Below, piece by piece: positions 47,665 through 60,538 of a stretch of 64,000 bases of DNA (position 1 is the first letter of the stretch; each line of letters begins with the position of its first letter). The stretch is from Sipunculus nudus (lineage: Eukaryota > Annelida > Sipuncula > Golfingiida > Sipunculidae), in NCBI GenBank assembly GCA_026874595.1, contig CM049314.1:77266300-77330299 (forward strand), given 5' to 3'. Under the pieces are notes generated by a model that was not told the origin of the DNA, made no database searches, and worked only from the letters and a program-made list of their open reading frames with translations. Both the position numbers and the translations under genes were made by a program.

Positions 47665-50490
47665 GGGGTGTCCAATTGAAGCAAATAATTCGATACATTT
47701 TGAAAAGTAATTGTTGGAAAAGTGTTGGAGATAAAGTTTAATATTATTTAAATTACCACTATTAAGATCATCATTGCTGCAAACTACTACTAAGCTACTA
47801 AACTACCACGTTAACGACTGCTGGTGAAACTGCTTACATTTATACAGATTTTACAAGAGGACTGTAATGACTGAAATGTTTATAGCAATAGGTTTTTGCA
47901 ATCGTCTGTCGATAAAAATCAATAAAAGATCTCTGTTTGTATGTTCGTAAAAACTGAAATGTTCCGTGACAAATTATGTACAAAACGTATAATCAAATTG
48001 AAGCTCTAACGCCTCCGTCAGCGTTAGAATCCCCGAATCCCTTGGTTTAAGAAGTCAAAAAGCTTATTAATAGGAAGTTATTTTACGGCATGTAGCAGAC
48101 AATCAAACCTGATACCTCACACAAGGACCTGTACGTCTTAGGACAATCGATTCAAATTGCCCTTCCATTTCAATATCAATACTTTATATTTTTTCTTTTA
48201 CATGTCCAAGGTTCAGACTTTTTCTTTTCATTGTCCCACATTCCTTCGTTTATAAAATTCTAATATTTTTATTACAGGTTTTATTAAAACAAGCGTGTCG
48301 ACAAGGTTTAGGGCGGATTACCTCTCCATGGAGCTATGTCCGTGACCTCTAATTATTCAACCTAGTGACCCTAGTTTGATATCCTATGATGGTACTCGCA
48401 CAAAGCTATGTAGAAACAGCATAAACATCAGGTTTTTCATGAAATTTTTATTTTAGAGTTTAAACATCAGTAACTGGAGCTGAGAAATAAAAAAAAATCC
48501 ACTCACCAACCTTGAGACATATGGACTACCTGAAGGCTAATTATAACTAGGTCGTGTATAGGGCAGCAGGTGGCATTACTGAGAACCGTCATTGATATAT
48601 GCACTTTACTGAGATATGACAGGACTGCTTTTATATTTTGCAGTATATCTCGCAGCTAGGATTTTTTTTTTGTAGTTACATAATGTTGCCTTGAATAAAG
48701 TGGTCAACGAATAGAGTCCATAATAGTGTTACCATTTCATCAAGTCCTCCGGGACAGTTTCATTTGACAGGTTCCATTTCAGCCTTAGGCTGATCAAAAT
48801 GTCTTAGGTTTTCTGAGTGGAAATAATTTTACTCGTTCCTGAGTCTTCAGGGGTGATCTTTTAACCTTGAGCTATCCCATAATATTTGCCCTTCGAATTA
48901 CAATTAGGTTTTCTTCTGTCAAACCCTTCATGTAGACATTTTACCTTGGTTGGGTTTGGCTGCCACAGTTGTCATTCTGTTACCGAAAATAACTCATCAT
49001 GGGACATGCAGTCAATCTAAAGTTTCCTCGAGGAACGAAACGCTGTTACCGGCATTTCTGCTGAATTGGAAAAGATGTACACCATCCATTTCTAAAACAA
49101 TATATTAATGCAACGTAATTTAGGGCTTACTTGAGTTGATTCTTTTTCTTCAAGATAATTTATTTACTTCGGACAGATATTTTGACTATACAACTGAAGA
49201 AAATGTCCATGAGTCTCTTTTTCTATCTATATTGAGCGGAGAATATCTAGCCTTAGCTAAAAATGTCCTGAAGTTCAATCAGATATTTTATGAGCTTTCA
49301 GGCGATTTTAACCTTGAAATATAGCCACGTTGATTTTGTTTAATATACACGTGGTTGAACGAGTTTTTGCATTATTTTACCTCATTTATAAAATTGTGAA
49401 CAAAATTCATAAAATTCTTCTTCTTTTAGGGGGTTGCGTAAGTTTCCCTTAAAGAACTGTTTATCGTAAAAAAATATTCTAAACAGATTTCCTATGAATC
49501 ACCAAAGAATAAGAGAACTCTGGGCAGCTTTTAGAAAATATTAACATCATGGTTTGGTCAATAAACTAAGGGCTAAATCTTAAGCATTGGCAAGAAACAA
49601 AGATCGCAGAAAACAAAATGAGTGGCATGCGCCTGATATCCTAGTTCTGACTTTAAAAAATGGACGGATTGGATGTGAACCAAATGGTTTTAATTACTTT
49701 CGGGGAAAAAGCTTCTTTTATTCCATGACGTAGTGGAAGCAGGTCGTGTTAATCTAAGCAAGATTCTAGGAGTCCACGCTCAGTTTTTCGTTTCGAATGT
49801 CAAACAGTAGGCAAACCGACCGTTTGTTTTTTTTAAGCTTTTACCCCGAAACGTCGGGTCCGACTTTTAGTAAGAAGGATTTTGTTTCAGGCAAACAGTT
49901 GTAAAATAACTATCGGTAAAGTAGCTTCTTATATGCCCTGGCCCAGTAGGCTAGTTAATAAAACTCAGAATCGAACTTCATGGGCTAAAACCTAATATTA
50001 TGTTAACATACGACAAACAAATGCTAGCTGTGCTGACCACTTCTAAAATGTAGCTATAATTACGACATAACTGGCTTATTTTCATGACTACTCTAAACCT
50101 CGGGAATAGAATATCGGACTTTTATTTGGTTTCATGATAACAAATCGTTCATGTAATATATTAATGGCCATTTCCATGTAAAAGCCAGTTACGTTATCAA
50201 CAGATGAACGCCCTTTTCTGCTTCATATGTACTAATTATTAGAAGATCGATATTTATATTTATATATATCCTGACACATCCCCTTAAAGAATACAGACAC
50301 TCAATCTTGAAGGAACACATTTGATCATGGTAATTTACAGACCCTTGTTTCAAAGAAAAGGAAAACTTATCTGCAAGCATACCTGAAAGTGCAGAAGATA
50401 GGCGGGGTAGAAACATGAAAAAAATGATGGTTAAATGCCCGGAAAACTTATATTAAGATTATAGGTGAAATAACAAAAAAATTAACCTAT
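47664..50490. repeat. Low-copy repeat block, plus-oriented copy one
   Basis: No gene recognised. The segment 48,000-48,250 matches 41,150-41,460. The segment 48,717-49,010 matches 57,715-57,960 (gaattacaattaggttttct versus gaattacaatttggtttctt). The segment 49,535-50,100 matches 57,945-58,300 in the same orientation, and 54,790-55,020 and 63,650-63,880 in inverted orientation. The core, near 49,790-49,990, contains aaaccgaccgtttgtt, cgaaacgtcgggtccgactt and aagtagcttctta. Confidence 0.6.
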
Positions 50491-50491
50491 T

Positions 50492-51257
50492 AACACAAAT
50501 GGCCATATTGTGGAAAATGTGACAGAATACAAATATCTTGGTACATTAAATAGACAACAAATTTACTTTTGAAGCTAATATGCATAACATTAATAAAAAG
50601 GGAAATATAAGATTGTTTTCCCTGAGAAACTGTACCAGATGAATGTCGATACAAAAATAATAGAACAGTTTTATATATCTGTGATTAAATCAGTGCTAAC
50701 ATTCTGCGTTACAAGCTGGTTCGGAAATAGCAATGCAGCATCCAAAAACCAACGGGGAATAATTGTTCTTGCAGGGATAAAAATGGGTCTCAAGAATGTA
50801 AAGCTTTTGAATGAACTCTATTGCTGTATGTCACACGAAAAGCACAATCTATCAGGGTTGATTCTACACATGAACTATCTTGTTTAAATGATACCCTGAG
50901 GTCGGGAAAAAGATTCAGGCCTAAACATTGTCACACAGCAAGACAGAAAAAGTTTCATACCTACTAGTTATAGATTGGTAAATGGTACAGAACGCGCTGT
51001 GACGTGAGTGATATAGGAATTTTATATATTTTATATAGTAAAGATCAGGTTACCCTTGTATAATATTTATGAAGTGCTAAACTTCCCACGAAATACTTTA
51101 TAAAATGCCAGTGATGTGCCATAATTGTCTGTAATGTGCTATAATGTCTATACTTGAATCATGTACCTGTAGGTGTATGTCTTTACATGTCCTGTAGATG
51201 TTTGCGAACTGAATTTCCTGTCTTGCATGATTAATAAGGGATCTTATCTTATCTTAT
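50492..51257 (+). mobile_element. Rex1/CR1-type LINE, 5'-truncated 3' end
   Basis: Three frames together give the C-terminal part of a non-LTR reverse transcriptase reading frame. They read VTEYKYLGT (50,519 on), FTFEANMHNINKKGN after a shift, then YQMNVDTKIIEQFYISV and TSWFGN after another, and lastly RSGKRFRPK. This order of YLG, LRKL-like, SVLTF and SGKRF-like motifs is that of CR1/Rex1-group elements. The 3' end has the typical tail: gaatttcctgtcttgcatga, then aataaggg, then ATCTT repeated three times (51,241-51,257). At least three frameshifts and a stop make it dead. The 5' part, including endonuclease and the catalytic RT motifs, is absent. Confidence 0.8.
50636..50887 (+). pseudogene. 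Longest open piece of the LINE reverse transcriptase
   Basis: About 82 codons beginning in YQMNVDTKIIEQF and ending with MNYLV and a stop. It covers the region just C-terminal to the polymerase palm in CR1/Rex1 LINEs and contains SVLTFCVTSWFGNSN. The ATG at 50,639 is internal and not a true start. Not functional. Confidence 0.75.
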
Positions 51258-52465
51258 AGTCATGGTACTTGCCGCAAATAATGGATGATGTTGAATTAGA
51301 AATATGCAACGCTTGTTTAGTTTAAACCGCTATAGATGAAAATAAGATGTGCATTGAACACTTTCAGGTCAAATGAAATTTAGATACTTTCGAGATCTTG
51401 ATTGCCCGAAAAGTAAAAGGATGCCAGCCCCTCTTAATTGGAATACTTGATATCTTCACAACACGAATTCATATACTTATTGTGGATGTTAACGTGTTTG
51501 CGACCTAAAATGCTATAATTCTTGATCTTTTTGCTTTTTACATTTAATCAAATTGTACCACTTAAGGGGAATCATATGTATCAAAATCAATATTTATCTG
51601 GTCACAGTGTCATAACAAAAAGGTACTTATTCCTTAGTAATGTATTTTAATTCGCTCGACACTGTAAGTAAGCTAGATCGATCCTTCGGAGAATATAATT
51701 TTATATTAAATGTCAAGGAAGCAAACTTTTTAAAACATTTTCCTAGGGAGAAATAATATCAGAAGATTATTGTTTCCGTATCAGTTGTCCAATATTCCGT
51801 ATGATAATATTTAAAACCCATTATTACAGACACTCAACCAACATGAACATGCTTCTCATTAGATGTATTTGAACAGTTGTCCTTTTAACGCCATGAATGG
51901 AATACACGGATTCACCCTTTGTTGCGTGTTTCCATTAGCGTTTTTGCTTACTACAAAGAAAAGTCTAGAATCTCTAAAAATTATGACAAGTTCAACATGG
52001 AACCTTTTCAAAACAATAAATTAAATGTATGGCTTCCGGCAAAAGCAGACATTGTTAAGAAAAATTATATGATATTTGAGAAGCTCTTGGCTCCGCTTTT
52101 AATTCAAGGCATGCTTGGTTCACAGAAAAGGCAATGTTTATTTAAATTATTGAATTTTGATGTGACCTCGAACTAAGATTACCTAATGTATCCACGACGA
52201 TGGCAAACCGCTAACGCATATTAACCGGAGACAGTTTAACCGGAGTCCGTTTTAATAAGTTTTATTTTTGGTGCAGCAAGCGTATTCATGTGGACTATAT
52301 TCCTATTCTTGTAAGGCGTAACTGCCTGGGAACCGTATCTGGTAGGTGGTTTTAAATTCTGTAATTCTTGAGTTAATATGTCCTTTGTTGCCTAGCCATT
52401 GCCTTGATTGCGCAAACATACCATCTCTACTTTTCCACTTTAAACCAAAGGTAAGCCTGTCTATC
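51258..52465. other. Intergenic, partly repeated at 55.2-56.2 kb
   Basis: No gene recognised. The segment 51,430-51,900 resembles 55,230-56,150. Shared phrases include ttggaatacttgatatcttcac versus ttggaataaataatatcttcac, and accacttaaggggaatcat versus accactttatgggaatgat. Same orientation. The 85-codon ORF at 51,919-52,176 is unsupported. Confidence 0.4.
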
Positions 52466-52469
52466 ACTT

Positions 52470-53697
52470 GGTATGGGCAGCCTGTTTCCTAGGGCAAGGG
52501 GCAACATTTATCGGGTGACAACTACACACATTCCTGTGTGACTCCCGTCTCTTTACTGAACCAGTGGGATGATTCTGTGCCATTCCACATTCTTGACTGG
52601 CATCCCGTGTATGTGTTTCTGATGATGTTGACCGCTGAGAGGAAAGAGATGCCACGATTCTTCTTGCAGTCTCGATGTCATCCATTTTTGTCCAACGCTT
52701 TGAGCTAGTTTTTGTTCCAATCTTCCAAAATGTTTTCCTCGATCCAATTCTTACCAATCAAGTCAAGTAGTTTCTCAAGGACTACTTACCCACCTCTCTT
52801 CTAGAACTGATTTTATCAATACCTCCTGTCTGCTTAGTAAGCTGAGTAAGACTGTCTTTTCCACCTCTATTGGTATACGTATATTTGTAACAATGTCCAT
52901 ATTTTTGGTTTCACTTTTTATGGGGTGGTAACGCCGTCTAGGTTCTGGCTTATCTCATAGCTCCCGAAAGTGCTTCTTCCAACTGTCTAGTTTTCTTTAT
53001 CTGTCAAGATGGATCTCTTCTTCCTCTTTACTGAGGCGTTTCTTAATGGAATGAGATGTGTTCTTACCAGCTGGAATAGTATCCGTTGGTTGTTCGTCCT
53101 AGTTGTATTCTCTTACTCCTATTTGTGTGTGTCAAACCAATTTTCCTTTTCTTTTTTGAGCTTTTCTTCACTGCAGCATCTATCTTTCTATATGCGACAC
53201 ACAATTCCTGGTTCTGTAACTGTTCTTCTTCAGTCTCAGCACTTATCCGCTCTTTCTTGTTTGGCTTCACTCTACCAAAGGTGGTACATGCAGTTAATAA
53301 TGCTATCTCTGATGCTCTGCCACTATTCCTCCACGGTCCTTCCAATGGTATCACTGCTTTTGTTTTTTGTTGTATTTTATTTGCAGCTCTACCTGATGTT
53401 CCAATCTTTCATCTTGGAGGCGGCAAACCGTCTGGTTATTATATTAGAGCATAACATTCCCACTGTTATGGTTCCTAGTAGTAGTTCATGATAGCTGTTT
53501 ATGTTTGCACCTCGATAGGTTCTGCTGTCTTTAAGGGATTATAACCGTCTCTTATTGATGATCAAATGGTCTATCTGAGGTCTTGTGTTGCTGTGCTACT
53601 GGTCAAGCTGTATTTGTGGATGGTCTTACCAATGAATCACTAATAGTAAAGTAAGGGTGCTCCTAAGTGTCTAGTGTACATTGTCCATTATTATCTT
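52470..53697 (-). mobile_element. RTE-type LINE with large internal deletion
   Basis: Read on the minus strand from 53,697, the remains follow the order of an endonuclease/reverse transcriptase polyprotein. First comes the endonuclease end, PQIDHLIINK and RGANIN (about 53,600-53,470), with stops at likely former Trp codons. The linker LLQNQELCVAYRKIDAAVKK (about 53,250) follows. Next are pieces of the RT start (EENILEDWNKN, then GISFLSAVN near 52,640). RT then jumps straight to NIIRNTYTG and ESSHWFSKETGVTQ (about 52,560). In intact family members some 70-100 residues, including part of the RT core, separate GISLLS from NIIRNSY, so this is a deletion. The 3' end was not found. Not functional. 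Confidence 0.75.
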
Positions 53698-54400
53698 CTA
53701 AATGAAATAAAAATATTCATTTAATAATACCAGTAGTAGGTTTATGGAACCATTCTTAGTCAAACCTGGCGAAAGCTCTATCATATTTTGTAATTCATGC
53801 ATCAAAACATGATAAAAATAATTAAAACGGGGGACCTGTTTCATGGCGGGTCAATTCCAGTATATGTTAATGGAATATGTATTCAGCAGTATCTTTTGAT
53901 GATGCATGTGTACTAATGAACTCCGACTTGCGACATCCATGTTTTCATGTCAATTATAATATAATATAGTATTAAATATGCCTGAAGTTTAATTATCAGT
54001 TTAACTTGCATATGTCGATAAATCATTGGTGGTGGTATTATATGTTTCAGTGTTGCTACTTCATATGAATCTAATATGCATTTGTCATTGATAAATGACA
54101 TCATATTAGATTTTATCGCTATTTACCAATTCTAGAGGGATACGGATAGTATGAAGATACACTTCATTACAAAAAAGGTAACCTTGAAAACAATCACATT
54201 TTAAGCCGAGAGACCATACACACATATTCCATAAATTGGTAAAAAAGCCGCCATGTTGAAATCAAATATGGCCGACATAAAAATGAAAAACTGGAACTTT
54301 CCTTAGATTTGTCTAAGGATTAAAAAAAACCTTTTTCCCAGCAAAAAAAATCATCTTATATTCAACCTATATTTGGCCTGATAAAAAGAGAAATTCAAAG
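53698..54400. other. Intergenic sequence
   Basis: Nothing recognised. AT-rich with a short CCGCCATGTTG motif near 54,248. Confidence 0.4.
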
Positions 54401-55030
54401 AGAAAAATTTGCCATGTGTTTACCACGATGCCAGGTCAGTTTTCTTTCTTTTTCGAAACCATACCCTGGTAATAGCCACAAACAGATGTTTCCCTTCGCG
54501 GTTTGAGTGTTTATATTCTTGCAAGGAATGGGTGCGAGCGGATAGATATAAAAAAAAGAAAGAATACTTTAACGCTATACTTAACGATGTCTAGATATAT
54601 CAGAAAGGGCCTTACATAGACAGATGACATAAATGTGTATTTAATAAAATGACCGTAGTTATATAAAAAATGACCGACATGTTACCATGAAGCTAAATAA
54701 AAAATCCGATATTCTATTTCTCGAGCTTTAGAATAATCATCATTTTGTTATCACAGCGACATTTTTAACAAGGTTACAGGGCCATCATTTGTTTGTCGGT
54801 TGTTAACATAATATTAGGTTGAAGCACATGACTTTCAAATCAGAATTACAATACTAAGTCTACTGTATAAGGCCATACAATAAGCTACTTTGCCGATATA
54901 AATTTTCCAACTGTTTACCCACACATAATATTTCTTCTTAAATGTCAGACTTAAAGGTCCGGGATAACTGCTTCAAAGAACAAACGGTCGGTTTACCTAG
55001 CGACTGGAATTTCCTTTAATCTTTAATCAC
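54400..55030 (-). repeat. Low-copy repeat, inverted copy two
   Basis: Its reverse complement aligns with 49,790-50,100: aaaccgaccgtttgttcttt, then aaagtagcttattgtatggcc, then cctaatattatgttaacaac. In direct orientation it aligns with 63,240-63,880: aatagccacaaacagatg versus aataaccacaatcagact, then cggtttgagtgtttatattc versus cagtttgagtgtctatattc. No gene recognised. Confidence 0.65.
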
Positions 55031-57700
55031 AGACAAAGACCACTTTACGTTTCCATATGGTACTTTTCTTCATAGTAATAGCCGCATTGAATGGGTTATA
55101 GTGAATATAAATGTATACAGCGTTTGTTATTTTTTACTACTTTAGACATATTTTGATGTAAAGGGAATACTTTTTTGTCGAACAAAATTAAAACCCTTCT
55201 TGAATCTCGAGTGCGTACAGGGTAAGACAACTGCCTGCTTCTAAATTGGAATAAATAATATCTTCACATGGGGAATTTATATATATTTAACATGTATGTT
55301 TAAGTGTTTTTGTTTTGTGGGACAATTGTTTATGACCCAAAATATTATAATACATGATCTAAAAACTCTTGAAATACTTGGGATATTACAAATTGTACAA
55401 ATAGGCTTAATAATTTGATTCAAGACCTACTTTAAGATACAGAGGGCTGTTTGAACATTCGGACCAGTGCTTACGGTCTCAACATTATAGACGCATCCAT
55501 GCTTAATGCACCAGCGAAACGAAAATATAGACAAATCCGTTCATAAATTATGTCGATGGTCTTTTGGATCCGTTGCTTGCTGGCTTTAAATCCTTACGCC
55601 ACTGACTCCAATATACAGAGTATAAGTTACAAACCTGCAATATCTCTTCGTTAAAGAACAAAAAATGTCTTTATGTTCTATTGATAAAAACAAATGAAGA
55701 AAATGGGTGTGCCATTGAGATAATACCGTATTTTATACCATATATAACGTATATATAGTATTTGTGAGTGCATCCAGATCTCATTATGTGGCATGTTTAC
55801 GTTAGATCAAAATTCTACCACTTTATGGGAATGATACTTAAAAAATAATTTTCTTTTGTCTATGATTCAATGTTGACCACTATTTGGCAAGTGAATCTTT
55901 ATTTGATCATACATTCATGACTAGGAGGTACTTATTTTTAGTTACCTTTTTTAGTTTATTTATATTATTCCAAAAACTAAAGGAAGAGCTTTAGTGACCT
56001 CGCAGTGAATAGAATTTTAAATTAATTTTTAAGGCTAGACAATTTAAGATATATTTTTTTCCCAGAGAGATACCATCACAAAATCAAAGTACCATATCAT
56101 ATAAGCAATTTTCTAACCTCAGATCCATTATTACAGTCATTTTAATGCCGTAAGAAAACACTTAATGATTTATCTGGTTCTCCTTAACTTTTTTCTTAAG
56201 TTTTATTTATTGAGAACAGTTGTTAATATAACCTCTTCTATTAACACCCGTATTCATTAGTTTGTTTCATTAATAAGGCATGACAATTATGTTTAACATT
56301 ATGACAGTAGGCGACATGGCGAAACGCATGGGAATGCTATCATTTAAAATACTGTACGATTGATTATCAAAATGCTACCTAACAATCTAATATGTTGTGT
56401 ACAGAGTCTAATACGAATGTAAAATATACTACTGAATCTTAATGAAAATTTGTGACCAGGTCACAATGGCGGTGTTTGAGCCTTTAACCCTCTACACCGC
56501 TTTCAAAGACCGTGTACGCCAGCTTATGGGAATCAAAAGTTTCTTATTAAAAGTAACCTGAGATCCAAGTTAATCCTGTTACCCTTACTCAAATGTATAC
56601 TTCTCAAAGGTAAAAAAAAAACAAAACCGAGAGTAAATGGGTGTTTTACTTATCGAATGAACCCTCTAAAGTTTGAAGTAGTTTTAGAACTTACAATTTT
56701 ATTCTAACTATGTAATGTCAAGATAATTTGAACTTGGTGCTAAAAAGAGGAAAATTACTTTACCATAAAAAAAATAATGTTGCCCTTTTCTTGAGCTCCC
56801 TTCAGCAGCAGTGGAACAGTGAAACATTTTTTTTTTCATGGAGTCTTCGAAAATAGAAACATTCTTTCCTATGATTTTCAATTGGCTTACAGGACAGGTA
56901 ACGGATCGTTCAGAAGATGAGATATTGTAAAATAGTTATATCTTAGTGAAACCTGTCCATAAATATTATTTTTCCGGAGACACATCTTACAAAAGTAAAG
57001 TTCTTTCTTCGAGTTTTTTATGTACTGTGTCATGGAAAGTTGGCACCTCGACTTTTATATACTTCTTCAATGATTTTTTCCCTAATTATTCCTATTTTTA
57101 TTAGCAGCAGAGGCTAGAAGAAATCCATTTATAGAATAAAGCTATTTATCTATGCTTTTTATCGTTCTCATTAGCATATAGATGAAAGGTGTGCGATTAC
57201 GTTTAACCAATTAAAAGTTCTTTCTAACAAAACAGAAAAACACTCAAACTTCCTTGTCCTACTTTTTGAAGATTTTAAGGTGCTTCTCTCGCTTTCTCGG
57301 AGCCGGAAGTGAGCGCTTTCATGTACGTTTCAAAACCCTACACCAGGTTTAACCATTTGGCAGAGTTCCCTGCCTATTTAAAGTAATTATCTCTTTAGGC
57401 TTTCAGTGCTTGAAGGCATCGAGATGATCAGTGTCGAATGAGCAGTAATATGAATCGCTTTACGAATAACTGCCTTAGTCTAGATGTTTCAGACAAAGCC
57501 CTGAGGGCGTTTACTTACAATACACCTGACACAACTGACCGTTGTAAATGAATAATAATGAATCTATTTGCGTCTTTAACTGACACATGCATAGACATTT
57601 ATCAGTGCTTCTTCTTTTTTAAGGTAATTCTTAAAAAGTCTAGTACCTTTGTAACCAATGATTCAATATAGTTGTCCTTAAGTCAAAGGCCTTTGAATAT
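55031..57700. other. Intergenic sequence
   Basis: The segment 55,230-56,150 resembles 51,430-51,900. The rest is anonymous AT-rich DNA with a few short homopolymers. No ORF of note. Confidence 0.4.
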
Positions 57701-57714
57701 TAAGATAAGGTAAC

Positions 57715-58300
57715 AATATTATTGAGTAGTACCATTTTGGCCTTCAGCAGATAAATATGTCTCAAGTTTCTTTAATGGAACTAATTTTACTCTAGATACC
57801 GATGCTTTTCTTTGATATTAAAACCACAGGGTATCAACCGTGTCTTTTCCATTACTTTGGCCCTAGGAATTACAATTTGGTTTCTTCTATCAGCCTTTCC
57901 TGTAGATATTTTACCTTGCCTGAATTTGGACTACCACAATTCAGCTTTCAGAAAATATTAACATCAAGGTTTGATCAATAAGCCACGGTGTTTAAAAACC
58001 TGGCTTTCATCTCTTAAGCACTCATCATAAAGTATGATTGCAGAATACAAAGTGAGTGGGTTCTTCCTGCAGGTGAACCGACCGTTTGTTCTTTCAAGCG
58101 ACTGTCCTAAAAAAGATAGATGAGGTGTCAACCACACGGTTTAAATTTACTTTCCTGAAAGTAGCTTCTTCTATTCCATGATTCAGTAGACGGAGGTATT
58201 GTTAAACCAAACCAGTGTTCAAGGAGTTCACACCCAATCTTTAGTTTACAGAAGGCAAATAAAACCTAGCCATGTAGCCTGATTACAACGTCTCATTTTA
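57715..58300 (+). repeat. Low-copy repeat, plus-oriented copy three
   Basis: It matches 48,717-49,010 and 49,535-50,090 in order. The piece between them (49,020-49,530) is missing here. The core includes ggtgaaccgaccgtttgttc and gaaagtagcttcttctattcc. On the minus strand both copies carry a conserved donor-like AAGGTAAAAT (near 48,947 and 57,918), which could mark an old exon end. No gene is called. Confidence 0.6.
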
Positions 58301-59530
58301 TTAACTTAATTACTGGCATGACCTACTCACAATTCTTTACTTATCAAAATTGATTTTTAAGTAATTTTGATGAAAATTAATCGTCTATCTTAATAAAATT
58401 ATGGGTATTGCTATTTAGTACATATGTTTGCGTCATCCACTTGGTTATAAAAATTATTGAAAATCTAGGGCACTGTTTGATTCCTCTGGCCTTATTTCAG
58501 TTATTCATAACGGATACATACTTTTTTTTTATCAATATCTGAGCATCTCAACGCCTGAAATTATTCCGGGACAGATAGGCAAAATAGGAAGAGAACCTCC
58601 AAGAATCTCTCAGTTCGTAAGACATACAGTTAAGAACAGACTTCCGGTTTCCGGAAAGCAAAGGATGCATTTAATAAACTTCTCTCATGAATAGTGGTTT
58701 TGTACTGGAATATTAAGATGTATAGTTAAATGTATTAATGATACTGTTTCAGATTTCTGTTATCGGAAAAAGAATGTGTTGAAACGTTTGCGGAAAGCTT
58801 AAACATTCTTTAACACGTTGATTTAAGCCAATTTATGTAATTAGACACATTTCGTCATTCTGTTGTATAACTGTTCTCAAAAATTAAAAAAAAATGCTAA
58901 ATACATTTACTTAATAAATGAAAATGTGCTTGTCTCGTATCCTAATAAAAATACGAATATTTATAAATTCGATATAAAAATTTGATTTAGGTTTTAATCA
59001 TTTTATGCAATACACGGGTCATGTGTGACATTCATGTAGTTCTTTATCAATATAAGTTGCAGGTTACAGTAATAACTATTTGATGACCTCATGACTTTGA
59101 GCCTTAAGCTAAGAGTAACATCTTTATTGGTTATAGACACAATTCCCTCGTGCCGGAGTAAAAAATCTTACCCACTTAGTTACCTTGTCACCTTAAGTTG
59201 ATCTCAACATTCAATGAGATGCCAACTGCCACGTTTTCCGCAAATATCTAGGTAAAATAACCCTAAAAAGTCCAGATGTCTCCAATGCAAAATGGGGACC
59301 TACACACAAACAAAGGGATAATCGACCTTCAGCTTATCCATATATCTTAGGTTTCGCTAGTGGAGATTTATTTTCTCGATCATTGATACTAATGGTTTCC
59401 CCTTATATTAAAACGAGGGGATGCGTTTCTCTGATCATGGGTTTGGCCGTGGAGGCTTTAGTGACAGCTGCATTAATGTGATTTCATCAATCCTTTTTCA
59501 GATATTCTAAGAAAATCTTTTTTTTTATTT
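58301..59530. other. Intergenic sequence
   Basis: No gene recognised. A copy of the ggttacagtaataactattt motif lies near 59,065. Confidence 0.4.
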
Positions 59531-59699
59531 CCAGCTTACCTTAAAATAGTATATGCTATTGGCGCCGACATGCAAACGAGGGAATGGCACCAATCAATAA
59601 TGATGCTACCCTTTCTTGATTTTCTAATACACTTTTCCTTAGAAAACTTCAATGAAAAATATAAAGTAATCATATAAAGAATCATACTTTTAAAGAAAT

Positions 59700-59979
59700 T
59701 ACTTTGGCTATTGTTGGGTGTGAATACATCGGAAAGGATGATGCATATAGACTGTGGGCTTGTCCTCGAAACCCTCCCAACCCAAACCCACGGGGAATTT
59801 TGGAGACAGGTATTTTTAGAAACCTTGTCCATGGAGCTTTTGAAATCAGGTTGTCTGCAGATTGCCCCATGATGAGTGAAACGGTGAGGGAGTTTTTCAT
59901 TGTGGACCCTATATCCCATTATGTTCCATTTTATGGCACAGTTGATGACAACATAAGGTAAACAGAAATACATATACAA
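59700..59979. other. Coding-like segment of unknown origin
   Basis: This 280-bp patch is richer in G+C than its flanks and open on both strands: 85 codons on plus (59,704-59,961) and a 147-codon minus ORF (59,536-59,979). The plus reading contains ACPRNPPNPNPRGILETG and DPISHYVPFYGTVDD, which look protein-like. I recognise neither. It lies just downstream of the FEN-like pseudogene and could be a second reading frame of the same element or an unrelated relic. Confidence 0.25.
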
Positions 59980-60538
59980 TTAAATCAAAGAACATCACTG
60001 AAAATTAGTGAGGGGCAGATCTTCTCTTAAAGTAAAACACATTTTATAGGAGCCCACTAATTAGGCCGCTTTCAAAATGGCAGCCAAATATCAATTTTGA
60101 CTTAAAAGGAATCATATTTCACTTGCAGTAAGTTACATATATGCAAATAAAAACCTCTGATTACACTTAAACTTAAGTAAGTTACTATTTATACACTTTA
60201 GTCCAGTTCTTCTGCACACAACATCTGTTAAATTATATTGTTCATCATGGCCATCCTCTATGTTCCCAACATCCTCATCCTCTGGCGCATCTACTAATAT
60301 GTCAGTCAGCTCTTGTGGCATTAGATCTCCTTCTGTCCACTTAATCTCAAGCTTGCCATCAACAATATCCCAGCCTTGACCTTGGGGTGGTAGTATGTCT
60401 GGAGTCGCTTGATCTGCTGAGTACACGATCAGTGCTTGGTAGTTTACCCTTTTCACGTGAATCCTCAGGGCATCTCTGCAAGGGGAGAAAAAACTAATAT
60501 CTACTCCATCCAAGCTTGAAAGTAGCTCACCTGTTTGT

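Noticed and set aside
53009-53491. 160-codon plus-strand ORF with hydrophobic stretches
   Set aside because: It is the antisense shadow of the minus-strand RTE-type LINE; the minus reading matches the family, the plus reading does not.
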